64,000 nucleotides of DNA, taken from positions 1,910,996 through 1,974,995 of the forward strand of contig JACYUE010000001.1 in assembly GCA_014841595.1 (NCBI GenBank), written 5' to 3'. The DNA is from Oxalobacteraceae sp. CFBP 8761. Its GTDB lineage: Bacteria; Pseudomonadota; Gammaproteobacteria; Burkholderiales; Burkholderiaceae_D. Under the pieces are notes generated by a model that saw only the letters and a program-made list of their open reading frames with translations, was not told where the DNA came from and did no database searches. Within the stretch, counting starts at the first letter, position 1; each line of letters starts with the position of its first letter. Below are positions 38,089-49,040 of this stretch, piece by piece. A program made the position numbers and the translations under genes.

Positions 38089-38760
38089 GTGATCAATCTT
38101 GTCCGCGCCAACAAAGGTTTTCTGCTGTTTCTGCTGCTGTTCGGCGTATTTCGTACCGCAGTCGCTGATTGGAGCCCGATTCCATCCGGGTCGATGCGGC
38201 CCAATCTGCTCGAGGGCGACGTGGTGTTCATCAACCGCCTGGCATACGACCTCAAGATACCACTGACTGAACGGCAAGTGGCGCACCTCGGCGATCCTGT
38301 GCGCGGCGACGTGGTCGTGTTTTATTCGCCGCTCGACGGTAAGCGCCTGATCAAGCGTGTGCTGGCGATGCCGGGCGACCTGGTCGAGATGCGCAATGAC
38401 CGCTTGAGTATCAACGGGGAAGAGGGTGCCTACGCGCTGGTCGGAACCGCACGCGAGCCGGCCGGCGGGCGCGAGGTCGACGCCGTCCGGCTCAGCGAAT
38501 CCGTGGGCGGTGCGCATCAGCGCGTACAACTGCTTCCTGGCGTACCCGCGCTGCGTGACATTGCGCCGCTGCGCATACCGCCCGGCCAGTATCTGATGCT
38601 TGGCGATAACCGCAACAACAGCGCCGATTCGCGCGTGATCGGCCTGGTGCCGCGCGCGAAGCTGCTTGGCCGCGCCGAACGCATCCTTGTTTCTGCCGAC
38701 TACCAGCACGACTGGATGCCCCGTTTCGAGCGTTTCGGCATGGCGCTGAGCGCCGATTGA
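38089..38760 (+). CDS. lepB: Signal peptidase I
   Basis: A 223-residue type I signal peptidase that cleaves exported preproteins at the membrane. One N-terminal helix (residues 8-27) is followed by the catalytic Ser35 in IPSGSM and Lys89 in LIKRVLAMPGD, plus the box E motif GDNRNNSADSR. I start at a GTG at 38089 with CAGGAG seven bases upstream; a longer in-frame reading lacks a site. It is shorter than E. coli LepB and lacks its first membrane helix. It is probably a second, stand-alone copy, as lepB usually follows lepA. Confidence 0.85.
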   Translation: MINLVRANKGFLLFLLLFGVFRTAVADWSPIPSGSMRPNLLEGDVVFINRLAYDLKIPLTERQVAHLGDPVRGDVVVFYSPLDGKRLIKRVLAMPGDLVEMRNDRLSINGEEGAYALVGTAREPAGGREVDAVRLSESVGGAHQRVQLLPGVPALRDIAPLRIPPGQYLMLGDNRNNSADSRVIGLVPRAKLLGRAERILVSADYQHDWMPRFERFGMALSAD

Positions 38761-38891
38761 AAACAGGGCAGCGGCAGATCGGGAAGACCGAAATCGATTA
38801 CAATCGCAGCCCTCCAATGCCTGTCATCCGGCCCCATGCATCGTGCATCGCGCACCGTGCAGCGCCGGCAGGTTTTCCGAAAGCGCCGTTC

Positions 38892-40085
38892 ATGCAAAAA
38901 CTCCTCACCGTCATCCTCGCCTGCCTCGGCATGGTCGGGGCCCTGGCCATCGACACCTACCTGCCGTCGATGCCGGCCATCGGCGCCGAATATGCAGTCG
39001 GCCCGGTCGCGGTGCAGCAGACGCTGAGCGTGTTCCTGTTCACGTTTGCGTTCATGATGCTGTTCTACGGGACGCTGTCCGATTCGTTCGGCCGCCGTCC
39101 CGTGATCCTGACTGCGCTGACGGTCTACACGCTGGCCTCGATTGGCGCGGCGTGGGCGCCAAGCTTCGGCTGGCTGCTCGTGTTTCGCGCGCTGCAGGGC
39201 CTGTCGGCAGGCGCGGGCTCGGTGATCGGCCAGGCCATCGTGCAGGACCGCTTCTCGGGCGCGCAGGCGCAGCGCATGATGTCGCACATCATGATGGTGT
39301 TCGGCCTCGCGCCGGCGATCGCGCCGGTCCTGGGTGGCTGGCTGCACGTCACCTTCGGCTGGCGCTCGTCGTTCGTGTTCCTGGCGGTGTTCGGCGCGCT
39401 GCTGATCCTCGTGTGCCTGAAGTTCCTGCCCGAAAGCCTGCCGCGTGAAAAGCGCCAGGTCTTCCATCCCGGGACCATCGGCCGCAACTACGTCAAGGTG
39501 CTGCGCCATCCGCAGTTCGTGCTGCTCTCGCTGGCGCTGGGCCTCGCGTTTTCGGGCCTGTCGCTGTACATCGGCTCGGCCTCGAATTTCGTGATGGTGA
39601 TCCTCGGCCTGCCCGAGACGGCGTTTGCCTGGATGTTCATCCCGCTTGTCGGCGGCATGGTGGTCGGCTCGGCCTGGGGCGGCAAACACGCGCACAAAAG
39701 CACGCCGACCCGCATGATGTGGCTGGGTTTTGGCGTGATGGCGCTGGGCGCGGCCTTTAACGTCGGCTACAACGCGTTGCTCACCGCCGCCGTGCCGTGG
39801 GCCGTGCTGCCGCTGTTCGTCTACACGTTCGGCCTGTCGGTCGCGATGCCGGCGATCCAGATCACGGCGCTGGGCCTGTTCCCTGACAACCGGGGCCTGG
39901 CCTCGTCGATGATCGGCTTCATCCAGATGATGTCGTTTGCGCTGGTCTCGGGCCTGGTGGCGCCGCTGCTGTTCCATAGCGCGCTTCACCTCGCGCTGGG
40001 CGTGGCAGCCGGGCTTGCGCTGAGCTTTGGCGCGTGGCGCCTGTCGGTCATGATGGCGGTCAAACCTGCCAGCGTCGCGGCCTGA
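38892..40085 (+). CDS. Bcr/CflA-family multidrug efflux MFS transporter
   Basis: A 397-residue major-facilitator exporter with 12 hydrophobic helices. The GALAIDTYLPSMPAI segment in helix 1 is the hallmark of the Bcr/CflA group, and the loop 2-3 motif is GTLSDSFGRRPV. Substrates in this family include bicyclomycin and chloramphenicol, but the drug cannot be inferred. The ATG at 38892 gives the usual N-terminus; upstream in-frame codons read through the lepB spacer. The stop codon touches the next gene. Confidence 0.88.
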   Translation: MQKLLTVILACLGMVGALAIDTYLPSMPAIGAEYAVGPVAVQQTLSVFLFTFAFMMLFYGTLSDSFGRRPVILTALTVYTLASIGAAWAPSFGWLLVFRALQGLSAGAGSVIGQAIVQDRFSGAQAQRMMSHIMMVFGLAPAIAPVLGGWLHVTFGWRSSFVFLAVFGALLILVCLKFLPESLPREKRQVFHPGTIGRNYVKVLRHPQFVLLSLALGLAFSGLSLYIGSASNFVMVILGLPETAFAWMFIPLVGGMVVGSAWGGKHAHKSTPTRMMWLGFGVMALGAAFNVGYNALLTAAVPWAVLPLFVYTFGLSVAMPAIQITALGLFPDNRGLASSMIGFIQMMSFALVSGLVAPLLFHSALHLALGVAAGLALSFGAWRLSVMMAVKPASVAA

Positions 40086-40088
40086 GTG

Positions 40089-41195
40089 ATGGCGGTGCGG
40101 CGCTGGCGGGCAGCGGTGGCCGAACCTTTCGGTACCCTGTTCCTGCTGCGCCGCCGCTATTTCGCCGCGAAGTCGCGGGCGCTGTATGCGCGCTATGCGC
40201 ATGCACTGGTCATCTGCCTTGCCTTGTTTGGCCTTGCGCTGGTCGAGCGGCCCACGCTGCTGGCTGCGCCGATCCTGCACTTCTGGCGTGATCCCGCCGA
40301 CTGGCGTACCAGCTTGATGTACGTCGCCGGCTGGCTGGCGGCGGTTGCATTGTGGGCACGCGTGCACCGGCCATTCGTGCGCGGCGCTGCGCTTGCGGGG
40401 TTTGCCCGCGCGAGCCTGCACGGAGGGCGTGTGGCGCCGGCGCTGGACCTTGCCTTGCTGCTCGTTGCGCTGCAGTGGTGGGCGCTGCCGTTTGCAGTCG
40501 CCTTCTGGACTGTGGCCACGAGCCCCGCGTCGCCGCTAGGTGCTGACGGTTTCTTTCCCCTGTATGTTCTTGGGCTGATCGTGTTGACACTCGCCGTGGC
40601 GCATGCCGTGGTGTTCAGTGCTGGCCGTGCTCGTGGCGCGCGGCGCACGGGTGCGGGCGGCGTGCTGCGTGTTCCTGCGCTGGTGTTCCTGATGCTGCTG
40701 CAGATGCGTAGCTTGTGGCGCGGCCACCTGCACGTGGCGCTGCCACGTATCGGGGCGGCGCTGCTCGTACATGCGGCCAGCTGGTGGATGATCTGCCAGG
40801 TGGGCAAGCGCCAGGATGCGGCAGGCTTCATCGCGCTGGCGTGCTCCGTAAGCGCGTATGCGCTCGCCGGCCTGTACTACGCGTTCTGGCGCGCGCGCCA
40901 GCCGCTCGAGCCCTACCTGCGCAGCATGCCGTTCAGCGTGGTCAAGATGCTCGCGGCCGAGCACCTGGTCGTGCTGGGCCTGGGCGGCGGCATCAGCATG
41001 CTGGTGTGGCTGGGGTATCGCGCCGCGCCGGCGAGCAGCCCGGACCTGCTGCCAATGCTGGCCTGCTCCCTCGGCCTGTCGCTGCTGCTGCTCGCGCTTC
41101 TCGGCGCACCGGTGCTGCAGCGGCACCGGTACGGGACCGCCTTCAAGGCTGCGCTCACGTTCGCTGCACTGATTCTGATGGGAGCAACACAATGA
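40089..41195 (+). CDS. Polytopic membrane protein, likely ABC exporter permease
   Basis: A 368-residue protein with about eight to nine hydrophobic segments and basic connecting loops. I do not recognise a named family. It starts within a few bases of the MFS stop (GTG at 40086 or ATG at 40089), and its own stop overlaps the start of an ABC ATPase (ATGA). That coupling makes it the probable permease of a two-gene ABC system. No substrate-binding protein gene is present, which favours export. The substrate is unknown. Confidence 0.65.
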   Translation: MAVRRWRAAVAEPFGTLFLLRRRYFAAKSRALYARYAHALVICLALFGLALVERPTLLAAPILHFWRDPADWRTSLMYVAGWLAAVALWARVHRPFVRGAALAGFARASLHGGRVAPALDLALLLVALQWWALPFAVAFWTVATSPASPLGADGFFPLYVLGLIVLTLAVAHAVVFSAGRARGARRTGAGGVLRVPALVFLMLLQMRSLWRGHLHVALPRIGAALLVHAASWWMICQVGKRQDAAGFIALACSVSAYALAGLYYAFWRARQPLEPYLRSMPFSVVKMLAAEHLVVLGLGGGISMLVWLGYRAAPASSPDLLPMLACSLGLSLLLLALLGAPVLQRHRYGTAFKAALTFAALILMGATQ

Positions 41196-41809
41196 CGATC
41201 TTGTTGGCAGCCGACGGCCTGGGCATGCGCTACGGCGGCCAGGTGGTGTTCGAGGACCTGCACCTGGCCTTTGGCGCAGGCGCCGTGGCGCTGGTGGGAC
41301 CCAACGGCGCCGGCAAGTCGACCTTGCTGGCGTTGCTGGCCGGCGTCGACGTGCCGCAGGCGGGGCGGGTGCTGGTCTGCGGGCATGACCTGGCGCGCGG
41401 GCAGGGCGCACGCGCTGCGCTGGCCTGGGTGCCCGATGCCTCGGTCGCCTACGACTTCATGACCGGCGACGAATTCCTGTGCATGGTGCAGGCGCTGCGT
41501 GGCTGCGCCGGGCCGCATCGCGCGCTGCTGGAAGGCTTCGGAATCGCGGCGTATCTTGGCGCGCGCTTTGGCGACATGTCGCTCGGCACGCGCAAGAAGT
41601 TCATGCTGGCCGCCGGCCTGATGGGAGACGCGCAGGTCGTGCTGATGGACGAGCCGACCAATGGAATCGATGCCGATGCCCGGGCATTTCTGATCGATCA
41701 GATCAAAGCACGGGCGCACCAGCATCTGGTGCTGTTCTCGACCCACGACCGCGACCTGATCGTGCTGACCGGCGCCCGCGTGCTGGCGTTACCGGCACAG
41801 GGCGCGTAG
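41192..41809 (+). CDS. ABC transporter ATP-binding protein
   Basis: A 205-residue ABC ATPase, at the small end of the family. Walker A GPNGAGKST, a signature region MSLGTRKKFMLAAGL (canonical LSGGQ is MSLGT here), Walker B VVLMDEPT and the switch His in FSTHDRDL are present. These features fit the ABC-2 exporter class. It is translationally coupled to the membrane protein upstream. A much longer in-frame reading upstream is antisense-like and compositionally non-coding, so the ATG at 41192 is chosen. Confidence 0.85.
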   Translation: MTILLAADGLGMRYGGQVVFEDLHLAFGAGAVALVGPNGAGKSTLLALLAGVDVPQAGRVLVCGHDLARGQGARAALAWVPDASVAYDFMTGDEFLCMVQALRGCAGPHRALLEGFGIAAYLGARFGDMSLGTRKKFMLAAGLMGDAQVVLMDEPTNGIDADARAFLIDQIKARAHQHLVLFSTHDRDLIVLTGARVLALPAQGA

Positions 41810-41815
41810 AAGGGC

Positions 41816-42265
41816 TTAGCGCCGGTTGGTCTTCATTGCGGCAGCGACTTCGCGTTTGGCGTCGCGGTCTTTCTCCGTCGAGCGCTTGTCGTGCTGCTTC
41901 TTGCCCTTGGCCAGGCCGATCTCGCACTTCACATTGCCTTTCTTGAAGTGCAGGTTGAGCGGCACCAGCGTGTAGCCGGAGCGCTCCACCTTGCCGATCA
42001 GCTTATCGATCTCGGCGCGGTGCAGCAGCAGCTTGCGCGAGCGCAGCGCCTCGGGGTGGCTGAAGCTCGACGTGGTCGTCAGTGCGCTGACGTGCGCACC
42101 GAACAGGTACAGCTCGTTGTCACGGACGAGCACGTAGGCTTCCTTGATCTGCACCCGGCTTTCGCGGATGGCCTTGACTTCCCAACCCTCCAGCACGAGA
42201 CCTGCCTCGTAGCGGTCTTCGATGAAGTAGTCAAAAAATGCTTTTTTATTGTCAGCGATGCTCAT
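41816..42265 (-). CDS. smpB: SsrA-binding protein
   Basis: A 149-residue SmpB that binds tmRNA and brings it to stalled ribosomes. [35 protein letters not shown] and the basic C-terminal tail ([15 protein letters not shown]) match the family. It diverges from ratA across 96 bp, the usual arrangement in Burkholderiales. Its end converges on the ABC gene. Confidence 0.96.
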   Translation of the reverse strand: MSIADNKKAFFDYFIEDRYEAGLVLEGWEVKAIRESRVQIKEAYVLVRDNELYLFGAHVSALTTTSSFSHPEALRSRKLLLHRAEIDKLIGKVERSGYTLVPLNLHFKKGNVKCEIGLAKGKKQHDKRSTEKDRDAKREVAAAMKTNRR

Positions 42266-42361
42266 GAAAAGGCGAAAATTCGCGTGTCGGTTAAACTACT
42301 GCTATTGCGCCAACGGTGGCGCCACTTGCAAACGACCCCCATCATAACAAACGGTTGACCA

Positions 42362-42793
42362 ATGGCAGTAGTGCACAAATCAGTTTTCCTTGGCTATAGC
42401 GCAGAACAGATGTTCGACCTCGTTGCCAAAGTCGAAGATTATCCGAAGTTTCTTCCCTGGTGCAGTGGCGTGAACATCGTCGAACGCACTGATGACAAGC
42501 TCGTCGCGGCTCTGCAAATTAATTTCCATGGCGTCAAGCAGAGCTTCACGACATCGAACCACAACCAGCGCCCGACCCAGATGAAGATGCACCTGGTCGA
42601 CGGCCCGTTCAAGCTGCTCGAAGCCACCTGGAGCTTCAAGTCGCTGCGCGCCGATGCCTGCAAGATCGAGTTCGACATGCAGTACGAGTTCTCCAGCATG
42701 ATCCTGGCGCAGATCGTCGGCCCCGTGTTCGGCATGATCGCCAACAGCATGGTCGATTCGTTCTGCAAGCGTGCCGAGGTCGTGTATGGCTGA
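42362..42793 (+). CDS. ratA: RatA-family START-like protein (ubiquinone-binding/Coq10 type)
   Basis: A 143-residue SRPBCC-fold protein. AEQMFDLVAKVEDYPKFLPWC and the C-terminal FCKRAEVVYG are typical of RatA/PasT/Coq10 proteins. In E. coli RatA was reported to block 70S association, but the family also includes the ubiquinone carrier Coq10, and the cellular role is still argued. The last 8 bp overlap rnfH. Confidence 0.9.
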   Translation: MAVVHKSVFLGYSAEQMFDLVAKVEDYPKFLPWCSGVNIVERTDDKLVAALQINFHGVKQSFTTSNHNQRPTQMKMHLVDGPFKLLEATWSFKSLRADACKIEFDMQYEFSSMILAQIVGPVFGMIANSMVDSFCKRAEVVYG

Positions 42794-43118
42794 CGTCGCG
42801 CCTGCGCCCGCATTGCTGGGCATCTCGGTCAGCTACGCCAGCGACAAGGTCGAGTGGCTGCGCGAGCTGCAGGTCGAACCCGGCACGACGATCGGCATCG
42901 CCATCGAGCGCAGTGGCGTGCTGGAAGCCTTCCCGGATATCAATCTGACGACGCAGCCGGTGGGCATCTACGCCAAGAAGAAGACGCTCGACACGGTACT
43001 GCGCGAGCGCGACCGCATCGAGATCTACCGGCCGCTCGTGGCTGACCCAAAGGAGTCGCGCCGCAAGCGCGCGGCCAAGCGGGAAGGCGCTAGCGGCAGT
43101 CCTGCAGCGCCTGATTGA
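42786..43118 (+). CDS. rnfH: RnfH-family ubiquitin-like protein
   Basis: A 110-residue beta-grasp protein (RnfH/PasI/RatB family). GISVSYASDKVEWLREL begins the fold, and GIYAKKKTLDTVLRERDRIEIYRPLVADPKE is the conserved end, followed by a basic tail of about 20 residues. The start at 42786 overlaps the ratA end by 8 bp. The last 29 bp overlap the convergent DUF4124 gene. Confidence 0.9.
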   Translation: MADVAPAPALLGISVSYASDKVEWLRELQVEPGTTIGIAIERSGVLEAFPDINLTTQPVGIYAKKKTLDTVLRERDRIEIYRPLVADPKESRRKRAAKREGASGSPAAPD

Positions 43119-43614
43119 CCTGCGCGGCCCGCGTGGCCCGCTCGGCATCCGTCATATAACTCTTCTGGCCATCCTGGCCGTAGCGCGCGATGCGCGTGCC
43201 GGACGCCAGCTGCGCCTGCGTCTCGCGCGCGGCGTTGCAGCGCTCGGCCAGCTGGCGTACACGCTGCGCTTCTTCCTGTGCTTTCAGATTGGACTCGTCA
43301 CGTGCCTTGGTGCGCGCGCGGTAGGCGGCTTCCTGCTCGGCAAGCGTGGGTTGGCCTTTTGATGGCAGCGGCTTGGCGGCTGGGACGGTGGCCGACCCAT
43401 CCGCTGGCATGACGGCAGGGGGCGCCGATGCCAGTTCGGGATTGGCGCGGCCTGGTGCCTTGACGATCTTGCTGGCCGGTGTGCCGGGCGGGGGCGGGCG
43501 ATCGGAATACTGGCGCGTGCCGCCGGGGCCGATCCAGACATACTGGGCGTGCGCGGCCGTGGCGGCAAGGAAGAGCAGGGTGGCGCCGAGGGCGCGGTAC
43601 GGCATCTGCGACAT
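43090..43614 (-). CDS. Exported DUF4124-domain protein
   Basis: A 174-residue secreted protein. The signal peptide ends at AAHAQ (about residue 23), followed by the short DUF4124 motif YVWIGPGGTRQYSDRPPPPGTP, a Pro/Ala-rich linker and a charged helical region (about 95-165). AGGAG precedes the ATG. DUF4124 proteins are envelope proteins of unknown function. This location beside guaB is typical in the order. Confidence 0.8.
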   Translation of the reverse strand: MSQMPYRALGATLLFLAATAAHAQYVWIGPGGTRQYSDRPPPPGTPASKIVKAPGRANPELASAPPAVMPADGSATVPAAKPLPSKGQPTLAEQEAAYRARTKARDESNLKAQEEAQRVRQLAERCNAARETQAQLASGTRIARYGQDGQKSYMTDAERATRAAQVNQALQDCR

Positions 43615-43731
43615 AGAAATTGCTCCTGAGAATTAACAGATTTCGCCATGCTTCGGTCCGGCTGTCAATCTCAAACCGTACCGCACCAACTAAATTTGGG
43701 TCAGGCCGGCGACGGAAATCACGGGTTTCTG

Positions 43732-45224
<1,493 letters not shown>

Positions 45225-45235
45225 TCGACCTTCGA

Positions 45236-45259
45236 CGCGGCCATTGATGGCCGCGTTTT
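45236..45259 (+). terminator. Terminator-like hairpin between guaB and guaA
   Basis: CGCGGCCA (45236-45243) and TGGCCGCG (45248-45255) form an 8-bp perfect stem with a TTGA loop, followed by TTTT. It may terminate part of the guaB transcripts. Confidence 0.65.
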
Positions 45260-45324
45260 CTATGGTGGGTGGCAATGCCAGCCACCATACGTTTCGCTCA
45301 CCACCGACCACATTAAGCTTCCCT

Positions 45325-46935
45325 ATGCATTCGAAAATCCTCATCCTCGATTTCGGTTCCCAGGTCACCCAGCTGATCGCCCGCCGCGTGCGCGATGCCG
45401 GCGTCTTCTCCGAAGTCTTCCCCTACGACGTCAGCGACGAGTTCGTCCGCAACTACGGCGCCTCGGGCATTATCCTGTCGGGCAGCCACAATTCGACGCT
45501 CGAAGGCGATTCGCCACGCGCGCCGCAGGCCGTGTTCGAAGCCGGCGTGCCGGTGCTGGGCATCTGCTACGGCATGCAGACCATGGCGGCCCAGCTGGGC
45601 GGCAAGGTCGAAAACGGCCTGAAGCGTGAGTTCGGCTACGCCGAAGTGCGCGCCCGTGGTCATACGGCGCTGCTCAATGGCATCAACGACTTCGTCACCG
45701 ACGAAGGCCACGGCATGCTCAAGGTCTGGATGAGCCACGGCGACAAGGTCCTGGACATGCCTGAAGGCTTCAAGCTGATGGGGTCGACCGATAGCTGCCC
45801 GATCGCCGCAATGGCCGACGAAGAGCGCCGTTTCTACGCGCTGCAATTCCACCCTGAAGTCACGCACACGACGCAGGGCGAAGCCATCATCGGCCGCTTC
45901 GTGCACGAAATCTGCGGTTGCAAGTCGGACTGGAACATGCCGGACTATATCGGTGAAGCCGTCGAGAAGATCCGCGCACAGGTCGGCACCGACGACGTGA
46001 TCCTGGGCTTGTCGGGCGGCGTCGACTCGAGCGTGGCCGCTGCGCTGATCCACCGTGCGATCGGCGACCAGCTCACCTGCGTGTTCGTTGACCACGGATT
46101 GCTCCGCAAGGACGAAGGCAAGATGGTCATGAGCATGTTCGAAAAGAACCTGGGCGTGAAAGTGATTCGCATCGATGCCGAAGACCAGTTCATGGGCCAC
46201 CTGGCCGGCGTGAACGATCCCGAGCAGAAGCGCAAGATCATCGGCCGCGAGTTCGTTGAAGTGTTCCAGGTCGAAGCGGGCAAGCTGACCAATGCCAAGT
46301 GGCTGGCGCAGGGCACGATCTACCCGGACGTCATCGAGTCGGCTGGTAAAGGTAAAAAAGGCCAGACGATCAAGAGCCACCATAACGTGGGCGGCCTGCC
46401 AGAGACGCTGAACCTGAAACTGCTCGAGCCGCTGCGCGAACTGTTCAAAGATGAAGTCCGCAAGCTCGGCGTCGCGCTGGGCCTGCCGCACGACATGGTC
46501 TATCGTCACCCGTTCCCGGGCCCGGGCCTGGGCGTGCGCATTCTGGGCGAAGTCAAGAAAGAGTTCGCCGACCTGCTGCGTGAAGCCGATGCGATCTTCA
46601 TCGAAGAGCTGCGCAACACGCCGTTCGAAGTGCCGCACGTGCCGGGCATCGATGCCGGCAAGGCGCCATTGAACTGGTATGAAGCGACCAGCCAGGCGTT
46701 TGCCGTGTTCCTGCCAGTGAAATCGGTGGGCGTGATGGGCGATGGCCGCACGTATGAATATGTTGTCGCGCTGCGCGCGGTGCAGACGCTGGATTTCATG
46801 ACGGCGCAGTGGGCGCATCTGCCGCATGCGTTGATGGGGAAGGTTTCGAATCGCATCATCAATGAGGTACGGGGGATTAATCGCGTTGTCTATGATATTT
46901 CGGGGAAGCCGCCTGCGACGATTGAGTGGGAATGA
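45325..46935 (+). CDS. guaA: Glutamine-hydrolysing GMP synthase
   Basis: A 536-residue enzyme that aminates XMP to GMP. The N-terminal class I amidotransferase has Cys81 (GICYGMQ) and the FHPEV His-Glu pair. The ATP pyrophosphatase loop is [13 protein letters not shown], and the C-terminal dimerisation domain ends in PPATIEWE. A longer in-frame reading starts inside guaB; the ATG at 45325 gives the family N-terminus ([11 protein letters not shown]). Confidence 0.97.
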   Translation: MHSKILILDFGSQVTQLIARRVRDAGVFSEVFPYDVSDEFVRNYGASGIILSGSHNSTLEGDSPRAPQAVFEAGVPVLGICYGMQTMAAQLGGKVENGLKREFGYAEVRARGHTALLNGINDFVTDEGHGMLKVWMSHGDKVLDMPEGFKLMGSTDSCPIAAMADEERRFYALQFHPEVTHTTQGEAIIGRFVHEICGCKSDWNMPDYIGEAVEKIRAQVGTDDVILGLSGGVDSSVAAALIHRAIGDQLTCVFVDHGLLRKDEGKMVMSMFEKNLGVKVIRIDAEDQFMGHLAGVNDPEQKRKIIGREFVEVFQVEAGKLTNAKWLAQGTIYPDVIESAGKGKKGQTIKSHHNVGGLPETLNLKLLEPLRELFKDEVRKLGVALGLPHDMVYRHPFPGPGLGVRILGEVKKEFADLLREADAIFIEELRNTPFEVPHVPGIDAGKAPLNWYEATSQAFAVFLPVKSVGVMGDGRTYEYVVALRAVQTLDFMTAQWAHLPHALMGKVSNRIINEVRGINRVVYDISGKPPATIEWE

Positions 46936-46971
46936 CGAGTCGGCTGTAACTAGCTGATTTTGAATAAAAAG

Positions 46972-47014
46972 TTAAGGCCGTTGATGATCTGGTGTAGATC
47001 ATCAATGGCCTTAA
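46972..47014. terminator. Long hairpin downstream of guaA
   Basis: A 19-bp inverted repeat (46972-46990 and 46996-47014, one G-T pair, 5-base loop) is flanked by A on the left and TTATTT on the right. It probably ends guaA transcription. Confidence 0.7.
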
Positions 47015-47160
47015 TTATTTGGTGGCATCAGTCGCGACTTGGCCGGTAACGTCGCAGCGAGTCGTGCACATTCGATACGCAAAGCCTCAGGCAAACCAGC
47101 ACCCCGGACCACGCTGCGCTGCTAGTATCAGTATGTGAAAAATAATATCTCTCCGGTCTC

Positions 47161-48084
47161 ATGATCGAAACCCGACTTCTTCGCCAATTCATCGCCGTCG
47201 CCGAGGAATTGCACTTCAACCGCGCTGCGCAACGGCTTCACATGGCGCAGCCACCGTTAAGCCAGGCGATTCGCCGGCTGGAACAGGAGATCGGCGCGCC
47301 GCTATTCGAGCGCTCTAATCGCAGCGTCTCGCTCACGCCGGCTGGCGCGGCCTTTCTGGAGTCGGCGAGAGGGGTGCTGCGCCTGCTTGACGAAAGTGTC
47401 GAGCAGACCCGGCGTGTGGCGCAGGGCATTGAAGGCCATCTCACTCTGACCTTCATCAACATCGCTCCTTATAGCGCATTGCTGCATGCGCTGCGGCGCT
47501 TCCGCTGTGCATTCCCGGCGGTTTCCTTCACGATGCAGGAAGCCACGACGCAAGAGCAGGTCGAATCCCTAGAGCAGGGCCGTGCTGACCTTGGCTTCAT
47601 GAGACCGCCGGGCAGGACAGCGCCGGGCTTACGATTCGCGTCCATTCTGCGCGAGCCCATCCTGGTGGCCCTGCCTGTCACGCACCGGCTTGCAGGCAGC
47701 AAGATCGTCCCGCTGGCAGCGCTTCAGGATGACGCCTTCGTCTCGTCACCCCGACATTTGGGGCAGGGCTTTCATGACCAACTCGTCCAGCTTTGCAAGG
47801 CAGCAGGTTTCGTGCCGCGCATTGTCCAGCAGGCGCGGCAACTCGAAACGCTGGTGGCCCTCGTCGGCGGTGGCTTTGGTGTGGCTCTGCTGCCGGCCTC
47901 ATTGGCACAGCATGGGCGTGAGGACGTGGCGTTCCGGCCAATTGAAGTGGATGCGCCGGACGGATTACGGCATGTGGAATTGTGGATGGCATGGAGCGAG
48001 CATGCTCCCAGCGTGATTCGGGACAGACTGATCGCCGAGGTGCGTGACACTTCGGCATCAGCGCGTCCAATTGAGACTATTTAG
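47161..48084 (+). CDS. LysR-family transcriptional regulator
   Basis: A 307-residue LysR regulator. The winged-helix domain (1-62) reads LLRQFIAVAEELHFNRAAQRLHMAQPPLSQAI, and the effector-binding domain covers about 90-295. It is codirectional with, and 83 bp upstream of, an SDR and an SMP-30 gene, which are its likely targets. The effector is not known. GC content and codon choice look less extreme than in the core genes, which may point to later acquisition. Confidence 0.88.
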   Translation: MIETRLLRQFIAVAEELHFNRAAQRLHMAQPPLSQAIRRLEQEIGAPLFERSNRSVSLTPAGAAFLESARGVLRLLDESVEQTRRVAQGIEGHLTLTFINIAPYSALLHALRRFRCAFPAVSFTMQEATTQEQVESLEQGRADLGFMRPPGRTAPGLRFASILREPILVALPVTHRLAGSKIVPLAALQDDAFVSSPRHLGQGFHDQLVQLCKAAGFVPRIVQQARQLETLVALVGGGFGVALLPASLAQHGREDVAFRPIEVDAPDGLRHVELWMAWSEHAPSVIRDRLIAEVRDTSASARPIETI

Positions 48085-48115
48085 ATCTTGTTTAAGTACA
48101 AATAATATATTTTAC

Positions 48116-48133
48116 GAACGGCGGCAACCGTTC
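48116..48133. promoter_or_regulatory. Inverted repeat, possible LysR-type operator
   Basis: GAACGG (48116-48121) and CCGTTC (48128-48133) form a perfect dyad with a 6-base gap, 35 bp before the SDR start and next to an AT-rich tract (48091-48114). It is a plausible regulator site. This is inference from position only. Confidence 0.35.
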
Positions 48134-48167
48134 CATCATCGTGATTTCAGATTCAGGGAGATTCACG

Positions 48168-49040
48168 ATGACACATCTGACAGATGAAATTTTTAAAGGC
48201 AAAGTCGCTATCGTCACCGGCGCCGCGCGCGGGCTTGGGCGGGCCTATACGCAGGCGCTGCTTGACCGTGGCGCGTGTGTAGTTGCTAGCGACCTCGGCA
48301 CCGATCGGGCTGGCGAGGGCGCCAATGAGGACTTGATGGCCCAGGCGGCGCGCACCTTGCGGGCCGACGACGGGCGATTGATCGCACACAATGGGCGGCT
48401 GGATCATGAGGCTGGCTGCAAGCAACTCGTGGAACTGACCATCGCGCAATTCGGTGCGCTCGATATTCTGATCCACAACGCCGGGTGGGTAAATTATCAA
48501 TACATTGAGGACCAGCAAGACGATTCCCTCGAGCGCGCCATTGGCATCAACGTGCGTGCGCCAGTCTGGTTGAGCAAGCATGCCTGGGCGCACCTCAAGC
48601 GGTCTTCATCGGCGCGGGTTGTGCTGACTACGTCCGACCGCGCCATGTACCAGCGGTACGCGCAGCCGGGCCTGGCGGCCTACGCCGCCGGGAAGATGGC
48701 CCAGGTGGGCATCATGAATGCATTGAGCATGGAAGGCGCACCGCATGGCATTCTGGTCAATGCGGTCTCTCCTGTTGCCAAGACCCGCATGTGGGGGATC
48801 ACGCAGCCACCCGAGGATCTCCTGCCGGAGAGTGTGGCCCCTGGCGTGCTGTATCTGGCCAGCCCGCTGTGCCAGGACACGGGCGTCATCCTGCGCGCCA
48901 GCAACGGTCAGTTCACCGCGACGCGCTTTTGCGAAAACCATGGGGTCATTTACCCCGAGAACCTGGCGCGGGTCGCATGCGCAAGCATGGAAGACATCGC
49001 CCGGAACTGGCCGTGCATCAAGGAGTTCAGCGATGCGTGA
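48168..49040 (+). CDS. Short-chain dehydrogenase/reductase, MFE-2-like
   Basis: A 290-residue SDR. The cofactor motif TGAARGLG (17-24), HNAG (103-106), Ser156 and the YxxxK pair Tyr172/Lys176 are intact. The sequence from RGLGRAYTQALLDRGACVVASDLG and the SMEGAPHGILVNAVSP region resemble the (3R)-hydroxyacyl-CoA dehydrogenase unit of multifunctional enzyme type 2. The substrate is therefore perhaps a hydroxyacyl or hydroxy-lactone-like compound. AGGGAG lies before the ATG at 48168. It overlaps the SMP-30 gene by 8 bp. Confidence 0.82.
   Translation: MTHLTDEIFKGKVAIVTGAARGLGRAYTQALLDRGACVVASDLGTDRAGEGANEDLMAQAARTLRADDGRLIAHNGRLDHEAGCKQLVELTIAQFGALDILIHNAGWVNYQYIEDQQDDSLERAIGINVRAPVWLSKHAWAHLKRSSSARVVLTTSDRAMYQRYAQPGLAAYAAGKMAQVGIMNALSMEGAPHGILVNAVSPVAKTRMWGITQPPEDLLPESVAPGVLYLASPLCQDTGVILRASNGQFTATRFCENHGVIYPENLARVACASMEDIARNWPCIKEFSDA

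Noticed and set aside
40715..41191. A 159-codon N-terminal extension of the ABC ATPase.
   Set aside because: It overlaps the permease in another frame, and its Arg/Gly/Ala-rich composition is non-coding in type; the ATG at 41192 gives a complete ATPase.
42362..43118. ratA-rnfH as a type II toxin-antitoxin pair.
   Set aside because: The proteins are conserved housekeeping-like START and beta-grasp families beside smpB; gene order is fixed in the order, which does not suit a mobile toxin-antitoxin module.
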